A stretch of 64,000 bases of DNA from Beroe forskalii (taxonomy: Eukaryota > Ctenophora > Nuda > Beroida > Beroidae), in assembly GCA_011033025.1 (NCBI GenBank), contig WFMF01000155.1:310001-374000 (forward strand), read 5' to 3'. Numbering within the stretch: position 1 is the first letter of the stretch; each line of letters begins with the position of its first letter. A program made the position numbers and the translations under genes. Shown piece after piece: positions 11,705 through 47,822 of the stretch. The notes below the pieces were generated by a model. That model did not search any database. It had not been told where the DNA came from and saw only the letters and a list, made by a program, of their open reading frames with translations.

Positions 11705-13068
11705 GTGCTGCCTTGTGAAATAGTGGATTGTTTTCGCCATAGTACAGTAGATTGTTTTAAATAAATTTATGTTTTATGTTATGCTACAGCTAGAAATCTC
11801 CCAATATAAAAGTGAAGAGGGAAACATGGTTCAATTTCTTTTAATTGCATGTTTAATCCAAGCAAATATATTTTAAATGTAATTTCATCTTCCTCCTCTG
11901 CTTAGAATACCGTTAGAGTGGTAGAGTAGAACATTTAGAATATTGTTAGTTCAAAGCCACTTCAATTCCGTGTATACTGTATACTACCATTTTTGTTGCG
12001 ACAGAACAATTAGCTTTTAGTTCATTATTACTTTAATACTTTTAACAACGTTTTTATTGTATATAAATATCAAATAACCTTAGTAAATTAATTACCACAC
12101 TACCACAGTGAACATAAATATTGAATAACCTAAATAAATGAATAACCACAGTGAGCTTAAGCACGAAGGACGAAGCTATTCTTCCCGAAATGGACCCACT
12201 TATCCATATAATATATTTAAAGTTATGTTTTTTGCGTGCTGGTCCCATAGACTAACGAACTTATTAAGTTATTAATTAACACGGTTTTATATTTCAAGTT
12301 GAATTCAGTACAGTTAATAACTATCAAATCAAAGCAAGATAACTATTTTGATTTGGTGTATTCTTTCACGAATTCACTATTTTACCTACCCAGTTTCATT
12401 AGTTGATAATCGGCTGGTCATTCTGCTTACGTTTTACTCTTTACGAAAAATACACCTTTGAGAAATATTCTAGTTACTAATTTATTAGGTATTGAGATGG
12501 TGGTTGGTTTTGAAATTGAAATGATATTTAGTTGTTGTGAAAATTTGTTCGGATTTGAATGACATTTTGGATGTCGCTTGATAAATTAGCACTGTTATGG
12601 CCATTTTTGGAATTGTTTGGAATTGTTGATATGGAATTGTTGTATTTAAATTTGTGAAGGGCCGAAGTTGATAATACAAAGAATTTTTCTGTTCCTTATT
12701 GGCTATTGCTTTTTGTCCCCATTTTGATAAACTTGTTCTTGCTTAGCTGTTTGTAAATTGTATAACCACATTATCATGATTTTCTTCTAACAAAAGAATT
12801 ATTGTTTTTCTTGTTTCGCGGTTTGGTTTTAACTAACTCTTTTCTGAATAATTATTGTCGTTTAGAAAACGCGGACGTAAAGTGAAATAATTTCATCTTC
12901 GCCTATGAAATGAACTACTATACCCATGAAAATGATAAATTAGCTATTTAATTCCGAAATAATCCTCAGCTTCTCTCCCCTTAATTACTATATTTCTCCA
13001 AAACAAGGTGTATGTAAAAGTACAGCTATCCGAGGTTCTATGAACAATGAAAAGGCGCAGTAGACATC
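11705..13068. other. 3' UTR and intergenic region, no gene seen
   Basis: AT-rich sequence between the acyl-CoA synthetase and TBC1D5. Around 12050-12150 a phrase of the type AATAACC(T/A)...AAATAAT recurs two or three times. Nothing else stands out. Confidence 0.5.
11760..11765 (+). terminator. Polyadenylation signal AATAAA
   Basis: AATAAA 56 bases past the acyl-CoA synthetase stop codon, a normal position for its cleavage and polyadenylation signal. Confidence 0.6.
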
Positions 13069-16000
13069 ATGACCTACTTTAGCACCGAAAAAGGAGCACA
13101 AATCCATGACATTTCCGAGGATTGTAAGTTTTATTCTCGAAATCTCAAACTCTCGATCATTTATGTTGCATAACCGGTTTAATTATGTATTATATGTTCT
13201 TGAGTAACGACATAAAAATACATGTATATTGTATGCATACCGATTTCCTATGTATTTGCGTTAGAACTTAGACCAGTAAATTCTAAGCTAATGCTCCTGG
13301 CCTGTACTTCTTACTCTCACCACTCACTCTTCATTCCTCACAACTCACTTCTCACCCCTCATAATTGGACACGTTCAAAAATAACTGGCCTGAAATTCTG
13401 AATCAAATACTTTAAAATGTGATAAGTTTTACAAAAATATCTGCTCACAACTCACTTCTCACCCCTCATAAAATTCTTATACTCCTCACCCCCATCACTC
13501 ACACTCTTCACCCTTCACTCCCTCATCCCTCACTACACTCCCTACCCCTCATTCCCACCAACCCTAACTCCTGACTCCTCACCCCTCACACAGTCACACC
13601 TGAATCCTCACTCCTAACTCCCTACCCCCACTCCCCAGCCCAAAACCTCCCTCCTCATTAGGTCTTCACTCTTCACCCCTGCACTCATCCCACACGTCAC
13701 CCACTCACCCCTGACCCCTTACCACCCCCACATCTCACCTTTAACCCCTCACCCTCAAACCTCACCCCTGACCACATCTCTCATTCCCCACCCCTGACCA
13801 CCCTTCTCCCTTCACCCGTGAATAGTGACCATCCCTCACCCCTGACCACCCCACACCCCTGACAACCCCTCATCCCTCAACCCTTACCCCCTACCCCTCA
13901 CCTCTCACTTCCCCAGACTACCTGTACCCGGATCAGAGCCTCTCCTCTGCCCTGGTGGTAGGTCGGCAGGATGAACTCACCACCATGGTACCTGAACCTC
14001 CCACTCTGGAGGGGGAGTGGGAGGGTACATTCCATACCGTACAGTACCTGATGAAGCTCAGAGAGAAGGCACTGGGGGACAAACTCAAACATTCCAGCTT
14101 TAGGAGTGTAGCATGGCAGGTAATTCCGGGTAATTGAGTAATTCCAGCATGTTTGGGCACGCAATTTTGGGCTATAAGTTAACGCTTGCTTACTTGATAC
14201 GGCAAAACTTTCAACACCCATGTCCCATATATTTGATGTCAATATTCTTGTTTTCACAAACAGAATTTCGGTTTTCTGTGCACGGAATATAATACGTTTC
14301 TATATCCAGAGACCCGATTATCTTGAAAATTTGACTTGACACTCCCCAGATATTTCTAGGAGTCCTTCCCCCGGATATCCGGAAGTGGATTGAAGTGGCG
14401 CGGAGTAACCGAGCCAAGTACAGCGAGCTGAAGGCTAAGTACGTGGTGGATCCACATCAGAACGAGGATATGTCACTCACCGTCAACAATCCGCTGTCTC
14501 AAGAGGAAAAGGTAATATGGTAATGAGAGATCATGGAATCATGCATGTGTAGCGATAATCTCGAGTTGCGTAAATTGGTGTTTTCCAACACGGTATCATA
14601 AATCATTGAGATATTTCAGAGTTTTAGAGTTTTAGAGTCCGTGATATGTTATATTTCAGAGTCCGTGATTTGTAACATTTCAGAGTCCGTGGGCTCAGTT
14701 CTTCCAAGATAACGAGCTACGTCGAGTGATACTCCAGGACCTACAGAGAACGTATCCGGGCGAGCTGATGTTTGATCAGCCGGAGATACAGGATATCATG
14801 TCGAATATCCTCTTCATATTCGCCAGGGAGAAGCCAGACATTGACTACAAACAGGTAGCGAGAAGAGGCATTCTTAATGATGGGTCATAAAACTTTGTCG
14901 AACCACGCATTTCACTTTGTTGAATATGAAAATTGTCTTACTTTATCACTTCCACGACTTTCCAAGAGACACTACTTTCATTTCTAATAAAACCCAATAA
15001 TTGTGGAGCCACAAATAATTCTGATGAAACTCAGTAATTCAGGAGGCATCACCTAATAATCCTAACCCCAGGGCATGCATGAGCTGCTGGCTCCCCTGGT
15101 CTACGTGTTTTATAACGACTACACTCTCGTCAAGGATGTCGCTAAACCAACCAGGTACATCTCAACTGATAAAGGTACTTTCATCGTTATTACACATCGT
15201 GTCGTGAGAGATGATAATCAGTCTGGAATTTCAGTGTCGCCTGGTGCCATGTATATATGTATGTAATGTTAAATCAGGGTCACGCTCGCGCAATTGGCGG
15301 TCAAAATGTAGAATTATGGTAATTTCAGAAGAATTTCTCACTTTTTTAAACTCGCAACATGTTGATACGTACGTTATAATCATCCAGGTTTGATGATTGA
15401 TAGATCCGATGTTTATAAGGTAGGATTTGGGGGCTGATATAATTGCTTTCTTATTATTGAACTACAGAAGCAAGGTTTAATGTATTGATAGCAACAGGTA
15501 CTTCGCTGATTATTAGTCGATTTGACTGCCATATATGTGTAGGGCATAGGAATCTATCGGTTTCAATTCTGGAGCAATTAATTTGGATTAAATCAGTAAT
15601 TACCCAGCTCTCACTTAAGTTAATAACCAATCATTGCCTATTACATATTATATGAATCCACCTTCAGTCAGTTGATAAAAACGATTGTTGACATGGACCA
15701 CCTTGAACATGACCTCTACTGGACATACGTGGCTCTCATGAAATTTACTTGGCAGTATTATACAACGGACAAAGTCAAAAAGGTATGTCTTTGGTATTGG
15801 TTTGAATTGATCGTATATAACTGATCATAACAATTTGCCGCAATGGTCATGAAAGAATCTTCGATACTTGAAAATATTATCATTTTCTCAACATCACTAT
15901 ACTTCAGCCTGTTGGGGAAGCTACGGGAAGTGAGAACTCCGGCCAACTTTTCCAGAGAGCCTCCACCCAACCCTCTACTTTAATCGTACAACGTCTCAAC

Positions 16001-19000
16001 GAACTCCAGGACCTTACACTCAGGAAGTTTGATCCGGAGCTTCAGCAACATTTACAAAAACTTGCTATCCAACCGCAGGTTTCTTGGAGTGTTTTTTTAA
16101 CTTACCTCATATTCAAGTCATACTTTTTGAAAATGATAATGACTCAAATAACGTAAAGTTTAGTATTTGAACCCCAAGCCAAAATTATAAGTAAACATCC
16201 ACTTAGCAATTTATCGTAACTGGCTAAGTAAGTAACTAGTAAGTGAGCCCAACCCACCCCTCCCAGCTGTACGGCCTGCGTTGGATGCGCCTCCTCTTTG
16301 GTCGGGAGTTCCCCCTGCGGGACGTTCTGACGATCTGGGACGCGCTGCTGGCGTCCCCTGATTTCTCCGGGATGGTCGAGTACACGTGCATCTCCATGCT
16401 GCTCTACATCCGGGATGCGTTGCTGTGCAACGACCACACGGGATGCCTGACGCTGCTCATGCGCTATCCCGAGACAGCGGATCCCTTCTTCTTTGTGCAG
16501 CGCGCACTCTACCTCAGGAACCCCTCTGTGAGTACAATGTTCAGTGAGCTGATGGCATCGTAGCTCCTTGAAACTCAAAGAAACATGGCAAATTGAGATT
16601 ATTGTATCGTAGCACCTTAACTAAAAGAAACCATTTTCTTAACTAAGTGGACTTAATTTTGCAATTTGATTTCCTGATAGCTTATTTGTAATTTGATGGA
16701 TTAATTAGACCGTTATGATTTAATGAGATATCACGCCTCTATCAGCGGTACGACTGTCCGCCGAATCTACAATATAAAGCCAACAAAACCCGTCTCGCTA
16801 ATGGATCTGAAAGGAGGCGATCGTCTGGCTCCATTCACCGGGGATCCTCCCTGGATCGTAGCAGACTGGGATCCAACCAGCACCAGCAGCAGGCTAGGTT
16901 GGTTTCAGTGTGTGTGTTTGCATAAGTATTTTTGTGTAAGTTTCTGTTTTATTTTGCTGGATAATAGAGTAAGTTTTAATGTTTGAGTGCTACACTGAAT
17001 TACTAAATTTACTCTTTCATTAGTAAGTATTTCCAATATTACACATTATCCTATTTTTGCGAAAAGGTAATATAGGCTACAGGTTATTACTCATTATACA
17101 CATTCTTCATTTACACACACTCTTAAAAGTAATGGCACCTAATACCTATATTCTATTAGCTATAAAACTTTAAGCAGTAAAAGGCTAAGTTATTAAAAGG
17201 TTTGGTAGCTATGTACATAATCTTCGATACACGTGTACATTGAATACACGTGTACAAAGTTACTTAATACTTTATCATTTCTTTATTAATTGCATCACCG
17301 CAATGTTAGGTTAAAGTTAATGATATTTAATCCAATCAATTATTACTCAGTTTCCTACATATTTGTATAGGGCCGGTAGAATTATGTAATTAGTGATAAT
17401 GATCCCAATCACAAGTTGAAGAACAAACGATCAAGTATCAATCAATGCTAATTACGAGAAGACGATTTATGGAAAGTTTAGAACCACGCTAAACTTGGAA
17501 ATTGTAGCTTGATGAATTACTGAACGATATGTATCTTGTTTCATCAATACTTCAATAGGATTTGATAAGTATAGAATGGCTCGTCAATTTATTGCATGAA
17601 ATGTGTAGTGCCTACATTACTATAAAAGCATAAACCATCATAACTCCTACTAGTCTTACACCATTAAATATTTTCTCAAGTTTTACTTCAATAAACGTTC
17701 TAGTATAGGGTTTTGGTTTGATTCCTTATTTCGACTTGAAAAAATTTATGAATTTACTACAATTCGGATATTTTCGCATGATAATCTACGTATGATAATT
17801 TCCTCAAAATTTATATTCGTATTGTAAATTTTCATTTTTTAAATTATCATAACAATTTACACACTTAGAAAAAAGGAAGGGAAACACTTGCGACGAGCAG
17901 CAACGACACCCAACATCAAAGTAACGACAACGAAGAAGAAGATGGCACCCAACAACTCAGAGAGTGCTCATGATAAAGAAAATCTTGTTCCCTTGGACAA
18001 AGATCAAGATGTTCCCAACATATCAGCAATGAAAAACGATCGTTATATCTGTGAAATTCAAGAAGAAGAAGATGCAAGTAAAGCTGTTATCCGGGTCCTC
18101 AAGCTTCAAGTGACACAGAACATTCCAGCTTGCCAGCTTCTGATGAAACACAATCTGCCCTCTTATCTACATCTCTCTCGTTATCAACTGAGCCGGTGGT
18201 GGGTAAACCCAGACGTAAGAGATCCTTGACATGGCCCGGAGGTGATGTTGATGTGAAGAAAGTCTTTCATTCTGATAGTCAGATTCAGAAAGAGACCATG
18301 ACTTTGGAGGAGCTTCAGCCGAAGGAAGCACCGCCCCACAAACCGTTGAAGAAATCCATGACTGTCGGCGAACTGATAGCCAACACGAAACAAACTGCTG
18401 CGGAGCGTGTTGCTCGCTTCCTGCGTGGAGTTCCAGACTCCCGTCTCTCATGTCGCAGGTCTTCCCTCCCTATTCCCCCCAAGACGGACCTGGCTAAGAT
18501 AGCGTACGAGATGCCGGAGGTCCTGCCCCAACGCAGAGTATCACAGATCCTGGAAACAGTTCCGGAACAGATGATGTGCCTGACCAAGCGCAGGGTTTCC
18601 TCCCCGGATAATAACACAACCATACGGGAGTTCTTGTCTCTCAACATAAAACCAGTGGGGTGCGATGATGAGGCCGACATTCCGCCACCCGGCAGATTGG
18701 GTCGTAGGAGAATGTCTCTTCCGGTAGGATCTGCTGCGGTCCGGACCAAACACGAACCTAACCCGCCACCTTCCGCTCAGTTTCTGTCTTACGAACTCCA
18801 GTCCCACTCGGAGATACAAGTCATGAAGCAGAAGCGTCGCAGTTCCCTGCCTCAGCTAACTGAAATGAAGTCATTCATGAGAAAATCTACCACAATCAGA
18901 CCGGAGATATTCCCGACAGACTCTGAAATTATTCGCCTGAAATCAGGGATGAATGGACAACCAAAGGGACACATTCAGGAGATTCGGAATGACATCTTGC

Positions 19001-21265
19001 CGGGGAAAACTGTTGATGTGGGAGAGGATGATACTGGTGTGTATGATGTCAAAGTGCTTGAATCTGGGGAACAGGATCGAATGAGGTTGTCGAGGGTTGC
19101 TGAGCTGTTCGATATTGGGTTTAATCTATTTGAGTGAAATATCACGTGACAAATTGTTTTCTAGTATGTCTACTTTAGTATATTTTATCCTGGGGTGGGA
19201 TTAAGTTGTTAACGAAAGCTCTATTCTTTCATCCGATGGTTATAATATGCTTTGTTCAATTCAGATATTGTTTTTAGATTTATACTTTTTGCTGCAAAAT
19301 TGATGATTTATTGATCATGAAAGATACCGTTTTTCTCTTATCAATTATCACTTATTATACACTTATACATTTCACGGGAAACAGCGAAATGCAATATTCT
19401 CATTCAGTCTTCACTTTTTCATGTCTATGTAGCCAATGATCAGACTATCTCAATCCGTTTTCCGATGATATTATAATCGTCTATTTCCTGGGGTCGATTA
19501 AAGGGTTTCATCAATGTAATGAAACGTCACTGTATATTCGGCATTCCTGGAATGCCGTTTTGAATTCTATCGTGACACGGTATGTGTGAATTATGAATGT
19601 GAAACTAATCCTGATTTGCTGGAATTTACTGGGTATTAAACCGATGTATCAGATAGCGAAGAAACTTATTATATTGCATCGAGACGCGTATAAATCAAGA
19701 TTTGTATACGTATTATGACAGTATTGATTGGTATCTAAGAATGCTGATTGAAATGACTAACATTATTTTGTATCTCCCGACTAAGTGTATACCGACATTC
19801 AGGCACGATTCAGCGTCGAGCACTGTACCCAAGACAAGTCCTGTTACTGTCATTTCAGAGACTATCAAGAGAAAAATGTCACTTTCTAAAACCTCTGAAT
19901 CTGAAAGGTGAGTACCGTCCTCATTTGCCATACAGAAATTGGAGATTTGAATACCTCGAAATTTAGCAACGTAACCAGCCATTGAACCAATAGTGCTGAC
20001 ACTCATTTCTTGTCAAGCCAACAAATGCTTCTTCAAACTCAGGAATGCGATAGCAGGGGAAGTTGAGGAATACAAGAGGATAACATCCTACTGTTCGTCT
20101 CGACTTGATGCTCTACTCGAAGAACTGCAAACCACCATTTGTGAGATTTGTGAGGATAGCAACCCTCATGAGGATAACTTGATGGTTTCTCTGGCGGGCT
20201 TGAAACAGGTTTTTATTTGAATCGCGATTCAATCTCATATCATTGTATTGGTCATAAATGATTATTTTCGAAATATTTCGAAATATTTTGTTCCGATAAT
20301 AATTGTGCCGGTCACAAACTTAGTGATACTTTTGTGGCACGCGCAATAACAATTTTCTGATTTGTCAGTAGTTGAATCACAACAGTTCTTCGCGCGCACA
20401 TTTCCGATTTCAGTGAAATTAGGTATTGTTTGTTGTGCCACATGACCTCCGGGCCGGGAATGTTTCCCTCACCCGACGATGACACGTGGCAGAGGGATAT
20501 TAAAATCCTATTGAAGTATGCATTTCATTTGGTTTTCGTGTTCCGATTCGATTCATCATTTTGTGGCAAACTCACGCTATACTTGATGAGGTAAAGACCG
20601 ATATTTGACGGTTGACCGCCTGTCCTTAATTTAGTGTTATGTTACTTCAACACAGGTACGTGATATCCTGAAAGGTAATGTTACTCTTGGTTGTATCTTG
20701 GGTCCAGAAAGTGAAACGACCTCTGCAATATCATCTGAAAATGGAGATGTCTTGCCGACAACAGGTATAATCTGGGTTTATGTTGAGAAACACAATTTGT
20801 ACAAGCCAACATTTGACACAATAGCTGTTCGGACTGAACGGACCTTCTTAGCTTCAGTTCCTTTTTAACATGCCGTTCAGCAAGGACATTCACTGAAGTT
20901 ACCAGGCTAGGCCCTAATTCGAACATTCTAATTTAGATAATAAAATCTTCAACTTTAAGTGATAGTTTACGGGCTCTCGGTCTCGTAGTCAAGCTCCCCC
21001 CACCTTCAGTTGAAGACGAGGACGTTCCTGACACTGCCTCCTCAACCTCTGTCGTCGTCCCTGCCCCTCCCCCAGCTGATCCCGAGACTCTAGACCTCTT
21101 CCGGAACTTCTCACAAACTTCAAAACCCTGCGAAGAGACACGCTCACTACCAAGAAATCGGAGCAGGAATGCTCTGATAAGAAGGAATTCAATGACCCTC
21201 TCTCCTCCCTTCTGTCCGAAGATTCGGGTCCGGCGGACTTGCAGGAATTCCTACGTCAGTCATGA
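13069..21265 (+). CDS. TBC1D5: TBC1 domain family member 5 (Rab GAP), thirteen exons
   Basis: TBC1D5 is a Rab7 GTPase-activating protein that binds retromer and LC3 in endosome and autophagosome traffic (family knowledge). Exons: 13069-13123, 13917-14119, 14350-14511, 14684-14854, 15072-15154, 15668-15782, 15908-16078, 16267-16527, 16746-16897, 19803-19907, 20043-20208, 20656-20764, about 20989-21265. Phases agree through exon 12. The TBC domain (about 60-400) shows the arginine-finger motif in RRVILQDLQRTYPG, the glutamine-finger motif YKQGMHELLAP, and LYGLRWMRLLFGREFPL with AMLLYIRDAL-like LLYIRDALLC. The C-terminal MVSLAGLKQVRDILKG matches the family tail. The exon 3 acceptor was chosen upstream because it restores IFLGVLPPD. 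In the last exon the frame must shift by one base near 21096 to reach a plausible C-terminus ending LQEFLRQS, so a one-base loss or sequence error is likely. Another gene lies inside intron 9. Confidence 0.93.
13310..13912 (+). repeat. C-rich pyrimidine tract of CTCACCCCT-type repeats
   Basis: About 600 bases made largely of irregular CTCACCCCT, CCCTGACCAC and CACTC units, ending at the exon 2 acceptor of TBC1D5. G is almost absent on this strand. It is a degenerate simple repeat with strong strand asymmetry, unlike the AT-rich introns around it. Confidence 0.85.
17942..19137 (+). CDS. Unrecognised basic Ser/Arg protein with repeated R-R-x-S sites, nested in TBC1D5 intron 9
   Basis: I do not recognise the family. 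An ATG at 17942 opens a frame beginning MAPNNSESAHDKENLV and running to about 18100; the rest continues one frame over to a stop at 19135-19137, ending VAELFDIGFNLFE. Total span is one base short of a whole number of codons (about 399), so one base is probably missing near 18095-18115, or a tiny intron is present. The second part has at least seven basophilic kinase-type sites: RRKRSLTW, LKKSMTVG, CRRSSLPI, QRRVSQIL, KRRVSSPD, GRRRMSLP and KRRSSLPQ. No membrane segment or known domain was seen. It lies on the same strand as TBC1D5, wholly between exons 9 and 10, which splice in phase without it. It could be an independent gene or an alternative terminal exon; its own ATG favours the first. Confidence 0.6.
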
Positions 21266-22053
21266 TTCAGGGGTTTGTTTGTTATTGGGGTTTCCTTGCT
21301 TTGTTACTTAACTTTGCTGGTTTATTGCCGTAGGAACTCATATTGTGAGTGGGGTTTGCTAGTAAAAGCTGGCAGTTACGATGTTATAACGGGGCAGTAA
21401 TGTGATGTATATCTTGCAAATTACATGCTGACATGCTAGTCGCATGTTGTTGTTCAGCCTTCTATAGTCTCAGCAACATTAACTAAAGTCAAATGGTCTT
21501 AAATGGAGTAAGAAATGTTTTCGATCATTAAACGCTAATCGTTTATTTATCTTGGTAATTTTTGTTTCCCAATAACATAATATTATGACGAAACCTTATT
21601 CAGGGAATAAGTATATTTTTTCTACCAAACGTTTTTATTGTAGATGAGAAGTTGTATGATTTATTTGTATTTCGAGATAAATGGTTTATAAATCGAAACT
21701 TAATAAATGTTTACGTTATATGATTCAAATGTTTATGTCAATGTTGTATTGTTGTAAGATTCAAGGACCCTTTAATTTTTGTTTTGAAATTAAGTTTAAT
21801 CAAAGCATTCGAATAAATTTCTCGAGATTCATTGTGTTCCTTAGCTTAATTGATATAATATGTAAGATACCAAGCCTTATCAACTGCCCCTTGCAATTAT
21901 AATTTCTTAACGTTAACATCGGAGGGAAGCTTTTTTATCCGAATATAAGGTTGCAGTGACGATTCTATTTCAGAATTTTTCTTTTTGGGTTTTAGAAAGT
22001 TCTCTGTTATGATATTAAATAGCATACTTATCTTAAATACCTCCCTAGCTAGA
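21266..22053. other. Intergenic, no gene seen
   Basis: AT-rich stretch between TBC1D5 and IER3IP1. It should hold the 3' UTR of one and promoter of the other, but no clear element is visible. Confidence 0.5.
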
Positions 22054-22731
22054 ATGGGATTCGGGATATACAGCCTCATCGAAGCTGGAGTTCTTATGAT
22101 CAATGCGTTAGCAATACTCAATGAAGAAAGATTTCTCAGTAAAAGTAAGTGTAGTGAATGCTTTACAATCGTATTATCAACTTTTCCACTAATATAAGAG
22201 AAGATGGGCATAGACGCACACAGCTGTAACTACGAGGATTTGATATTTTGCTGTCAATTGTTTTACTCTTTTTAGTGTTTCACAACTCATGTCTCTTCAG
22301 TTGGGTGGGCCTCCTCACAACTCATGTCTTTTCAGTTGGGTGGGCCTCCTCACAACTCATGTCTTTTCAGTTGGGTGGGCCTCCTCAGCAAACACAGATC
22401 AGTTCTCGTACGGAGGAGAGGCGCCCGGAGTGAAAACACGCCTCATAGAACTCATATCTAGTGTCAGAACTCTCATGAGAAGTGAGTATTGCTAGGGTTT
22501 ATCATATTTTAGGTAGAATACCAGTGCAAGGCAGCAGTCCTCTGACCGCCCCTCGGCAGCAGAGGATATGTCCATAGTTTTGTTAGAATAAGGAATAAAA
22601 TGGAACTGCGAATACTTTGAATGTATTGATTTTTGAGTTTTTAACTCTAGAAAGTGAAACATATATCCTTTTCAGTACCTCTGATATTTGTGAATTCCTT
22701 GATAATTCTACTGGAGCTACTATTCGGATAA
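22054..22731 (+). CDS. IER3IP1: IER3IP1/Yos1 ER-Golgi membrane protein, three exons
   Basis: Small two-helix membrane protein of the Yos1 family, needed for ER-to-Golgi vesicle traffic (family knowledge). Exons 22054-22144, 22371-22481 and 22676-22731. The protein starts MGFGIYSLIEAGVLMINALA (first helix), continues ILNEERFLSKIGWASS, then FSYGGEAPGVKTRLIELISS with VRTLMRIPL, and ends in a second helix, IFVNSLIILLELLFG. This matches the family along its full length of about 80 residues, with phase 1 introns at both junctions. The exon 2 acceptor and first bases are present three times in tandem (22281-22385); only the last copy continues into the exon in the correct frame. Confidence 0.93.
22281..22385 (+). 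repeat. Three tandem 35-bp copies of a splice acceptor and exon start
   Basis: The unit runs from CACAACTCATGTCT through TTCAG to TTGGGTGGGCCTCCT, so each copy contains a polypyrimidine tract, an AG and the first 15 bases of IER3IP1 exon 2. Acceptors end at 22300, 22335 and 22370. Use of either upstream acceptor would add 35 or 70 bases and shift the frame. Copies 2 and 3 are identical; copy 1 differs by one base. Confidence 0.9.
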
Positions 22732-23409
22732 CGACCTCGAGTTACGGTTATTTTTAGTGCTCAGATTAACTGTAATTATATCTTCCATATTATTAAACTA
22801 AATTCATATTTAATATTAAAGTGAATATTAATTTAATCATTCCAGCGGTTGTGGGTAGAATTGTACAGAACTTTTTTCTTTTTATCAGACGCCCATTGGT
22901 TAACCCGGGTTTTAAGTAATGACTCTGACTCTATAACCTGTTGACTTTCGTCTCGGCTTACTTTCCTGTCATGTTATGCTAATATGCATAATTTATTCGG
23001 AAGTAAAGCAATGCTTTGGTAAATTATGAATTAATCAAAGTTCAAAGTGTGTAAGATGTTTTAGCTTCGGAGATAATTATGGATTCAATATTCGATGACC
23101 GTGTGTAAGATGTAGGTTATTGGACTTCTCGAAAAATTTATAAGTTATTGGCCTTTCGAAATTTGATGTAAAAATATTATTCTATATTGTTTTGAAGTTT
23201 AGAAATATCAACTTATGAATCAAATCGGGGACACAACATGATGTAACCTTTTCAACTATATACTACTCTTGTCCCTTACAATGTTATATTTATTAGAAAT
23301 GAGCCGTGGTCGATGAATTATTGAATTCTTGAAATTTATTGATATGATCAGTTAAATCAAGTATTTAGTTGTTGTTATAAACCTTGAGCAGGTTGAATTA
23401 TTCTGTAAA
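22732..23409. other. Intergenic, no gene seen
   Basis: AT-rich region following IER3IP1. No exon, RNA gene or repeat that I can support. Confidence 0.5.
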
Positions 23410-24066
23410 ATGTTTGTATCTAACCCTGTCTCTGGAAGGCGGAAGTTAGCTAAGGTAATAGCTCTCCTTATGATTCAACAAGTCTCGTCATGTGATTTGA
23501 TAACTTCCTCTGTGAGCCCTTACTTCCATCAATCTATTTTTCTGTATACTAGACAATTTATTAAAACATCACAATTTACGCATAATTGGTTTCAAAACTA
23601 CTGGAAGATTTACTGATACTTTAAACATAAAAATAATATATATGCGGTTTTATGATTTTAAGGCACATTGCCCTTCCATAATATTGCAGAATTCAATAAT
23701 ATAATATGCTATGTCAACCATCAAGATTCAAGGTGATATTATATGCCTTAATGGGGCCTTGAATTTTAATCAAAATTACGAACTGCATAACAACAAAATT
23801 TCTGCATACCGCTATTTATTTTTTAAACGATTTAAGATTTGCAGAAACTCACCGCTCCCAATTTTATCAAAGCAGTTTGCACAGAAAATAGGTGCCTGGA
23901 CTTCATACCAAATAAACCAAAGGGTCGCCCTTCGAGAATCACTAGATTATCTCCAGAGGATCGCTTTAATTTCAAATTCCTTCACAATGTTTATTTCCTG
24001 ATGAATTCTGATATTCCTTGCCCTGATGAAAAAATGTTATTAATGAGAAGCGGCATTCGAGTCTGA
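23410..24066 (+). CDS. Unrecognised two-exon small protein upstream of DMAP1
   Basis: Exon 1 at 23410-23454 encodes MFVSNPVSGRRKLAK and ends at a donor (AAG before GTAATA). Exon 2 starts after GCAG at 23845, in phase, with KLTAPNFIKAVCTENR and later KPKGRPSRITRLSPEDRF and DEKMLLMRSGIRV, ending at TGA 24064-24066: 88 residues. I do not recognise the family. No signal peptide or clear membrane helix. Past the TGA the same frame stays open for 27 full codons (EAASLFCQKLEENRNYQQLM...) to a good donor at 24149/24150, and that donor would join in frame to the acceptor at 24256 one base before the DMAP1 ATG. So this may be the first cistron of a shared transcript, or the stop may be a sequence error and the exons an N-terminal extension of DMAP1. 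Confidence 0.5.
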
Positions 24067-24257
24067 GAAGCTGCCTCTCTTTTTTGTCAGAAATTAGAGG
24101 AAAACAGAAATTATCAGCAACTTATGGCAAAACATTTACCCCCCATATGGTAAGACACTTAATCAATCATTGAATTAGATGATAGATATCCAGTATTTTG
24201 TTATGTTTGTAGAATTCCCATACACCCTCATAAGATAAGACATTGTATCACTGTAGG

Positions 24258-47822
<23,565 letters not shown>

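Noticed and set aside
14630-14683. Alternative TBC1D5 exon 4 acceptor at 14659 from a repeated TTTCAGAGTCCGTG motif
   Set aside because: The upstream acceptor is real-looking, but its use puts TGA in frame within three codons; the acceptor at 14683 gives the conserved protein.
24064-24066. TGA as a selenocysteine codon
   Set aside because: No Sec-type context (no redox motif) and no SECIS element recognised downstream; stop, two-cistron transcript or sequence error are simpler.
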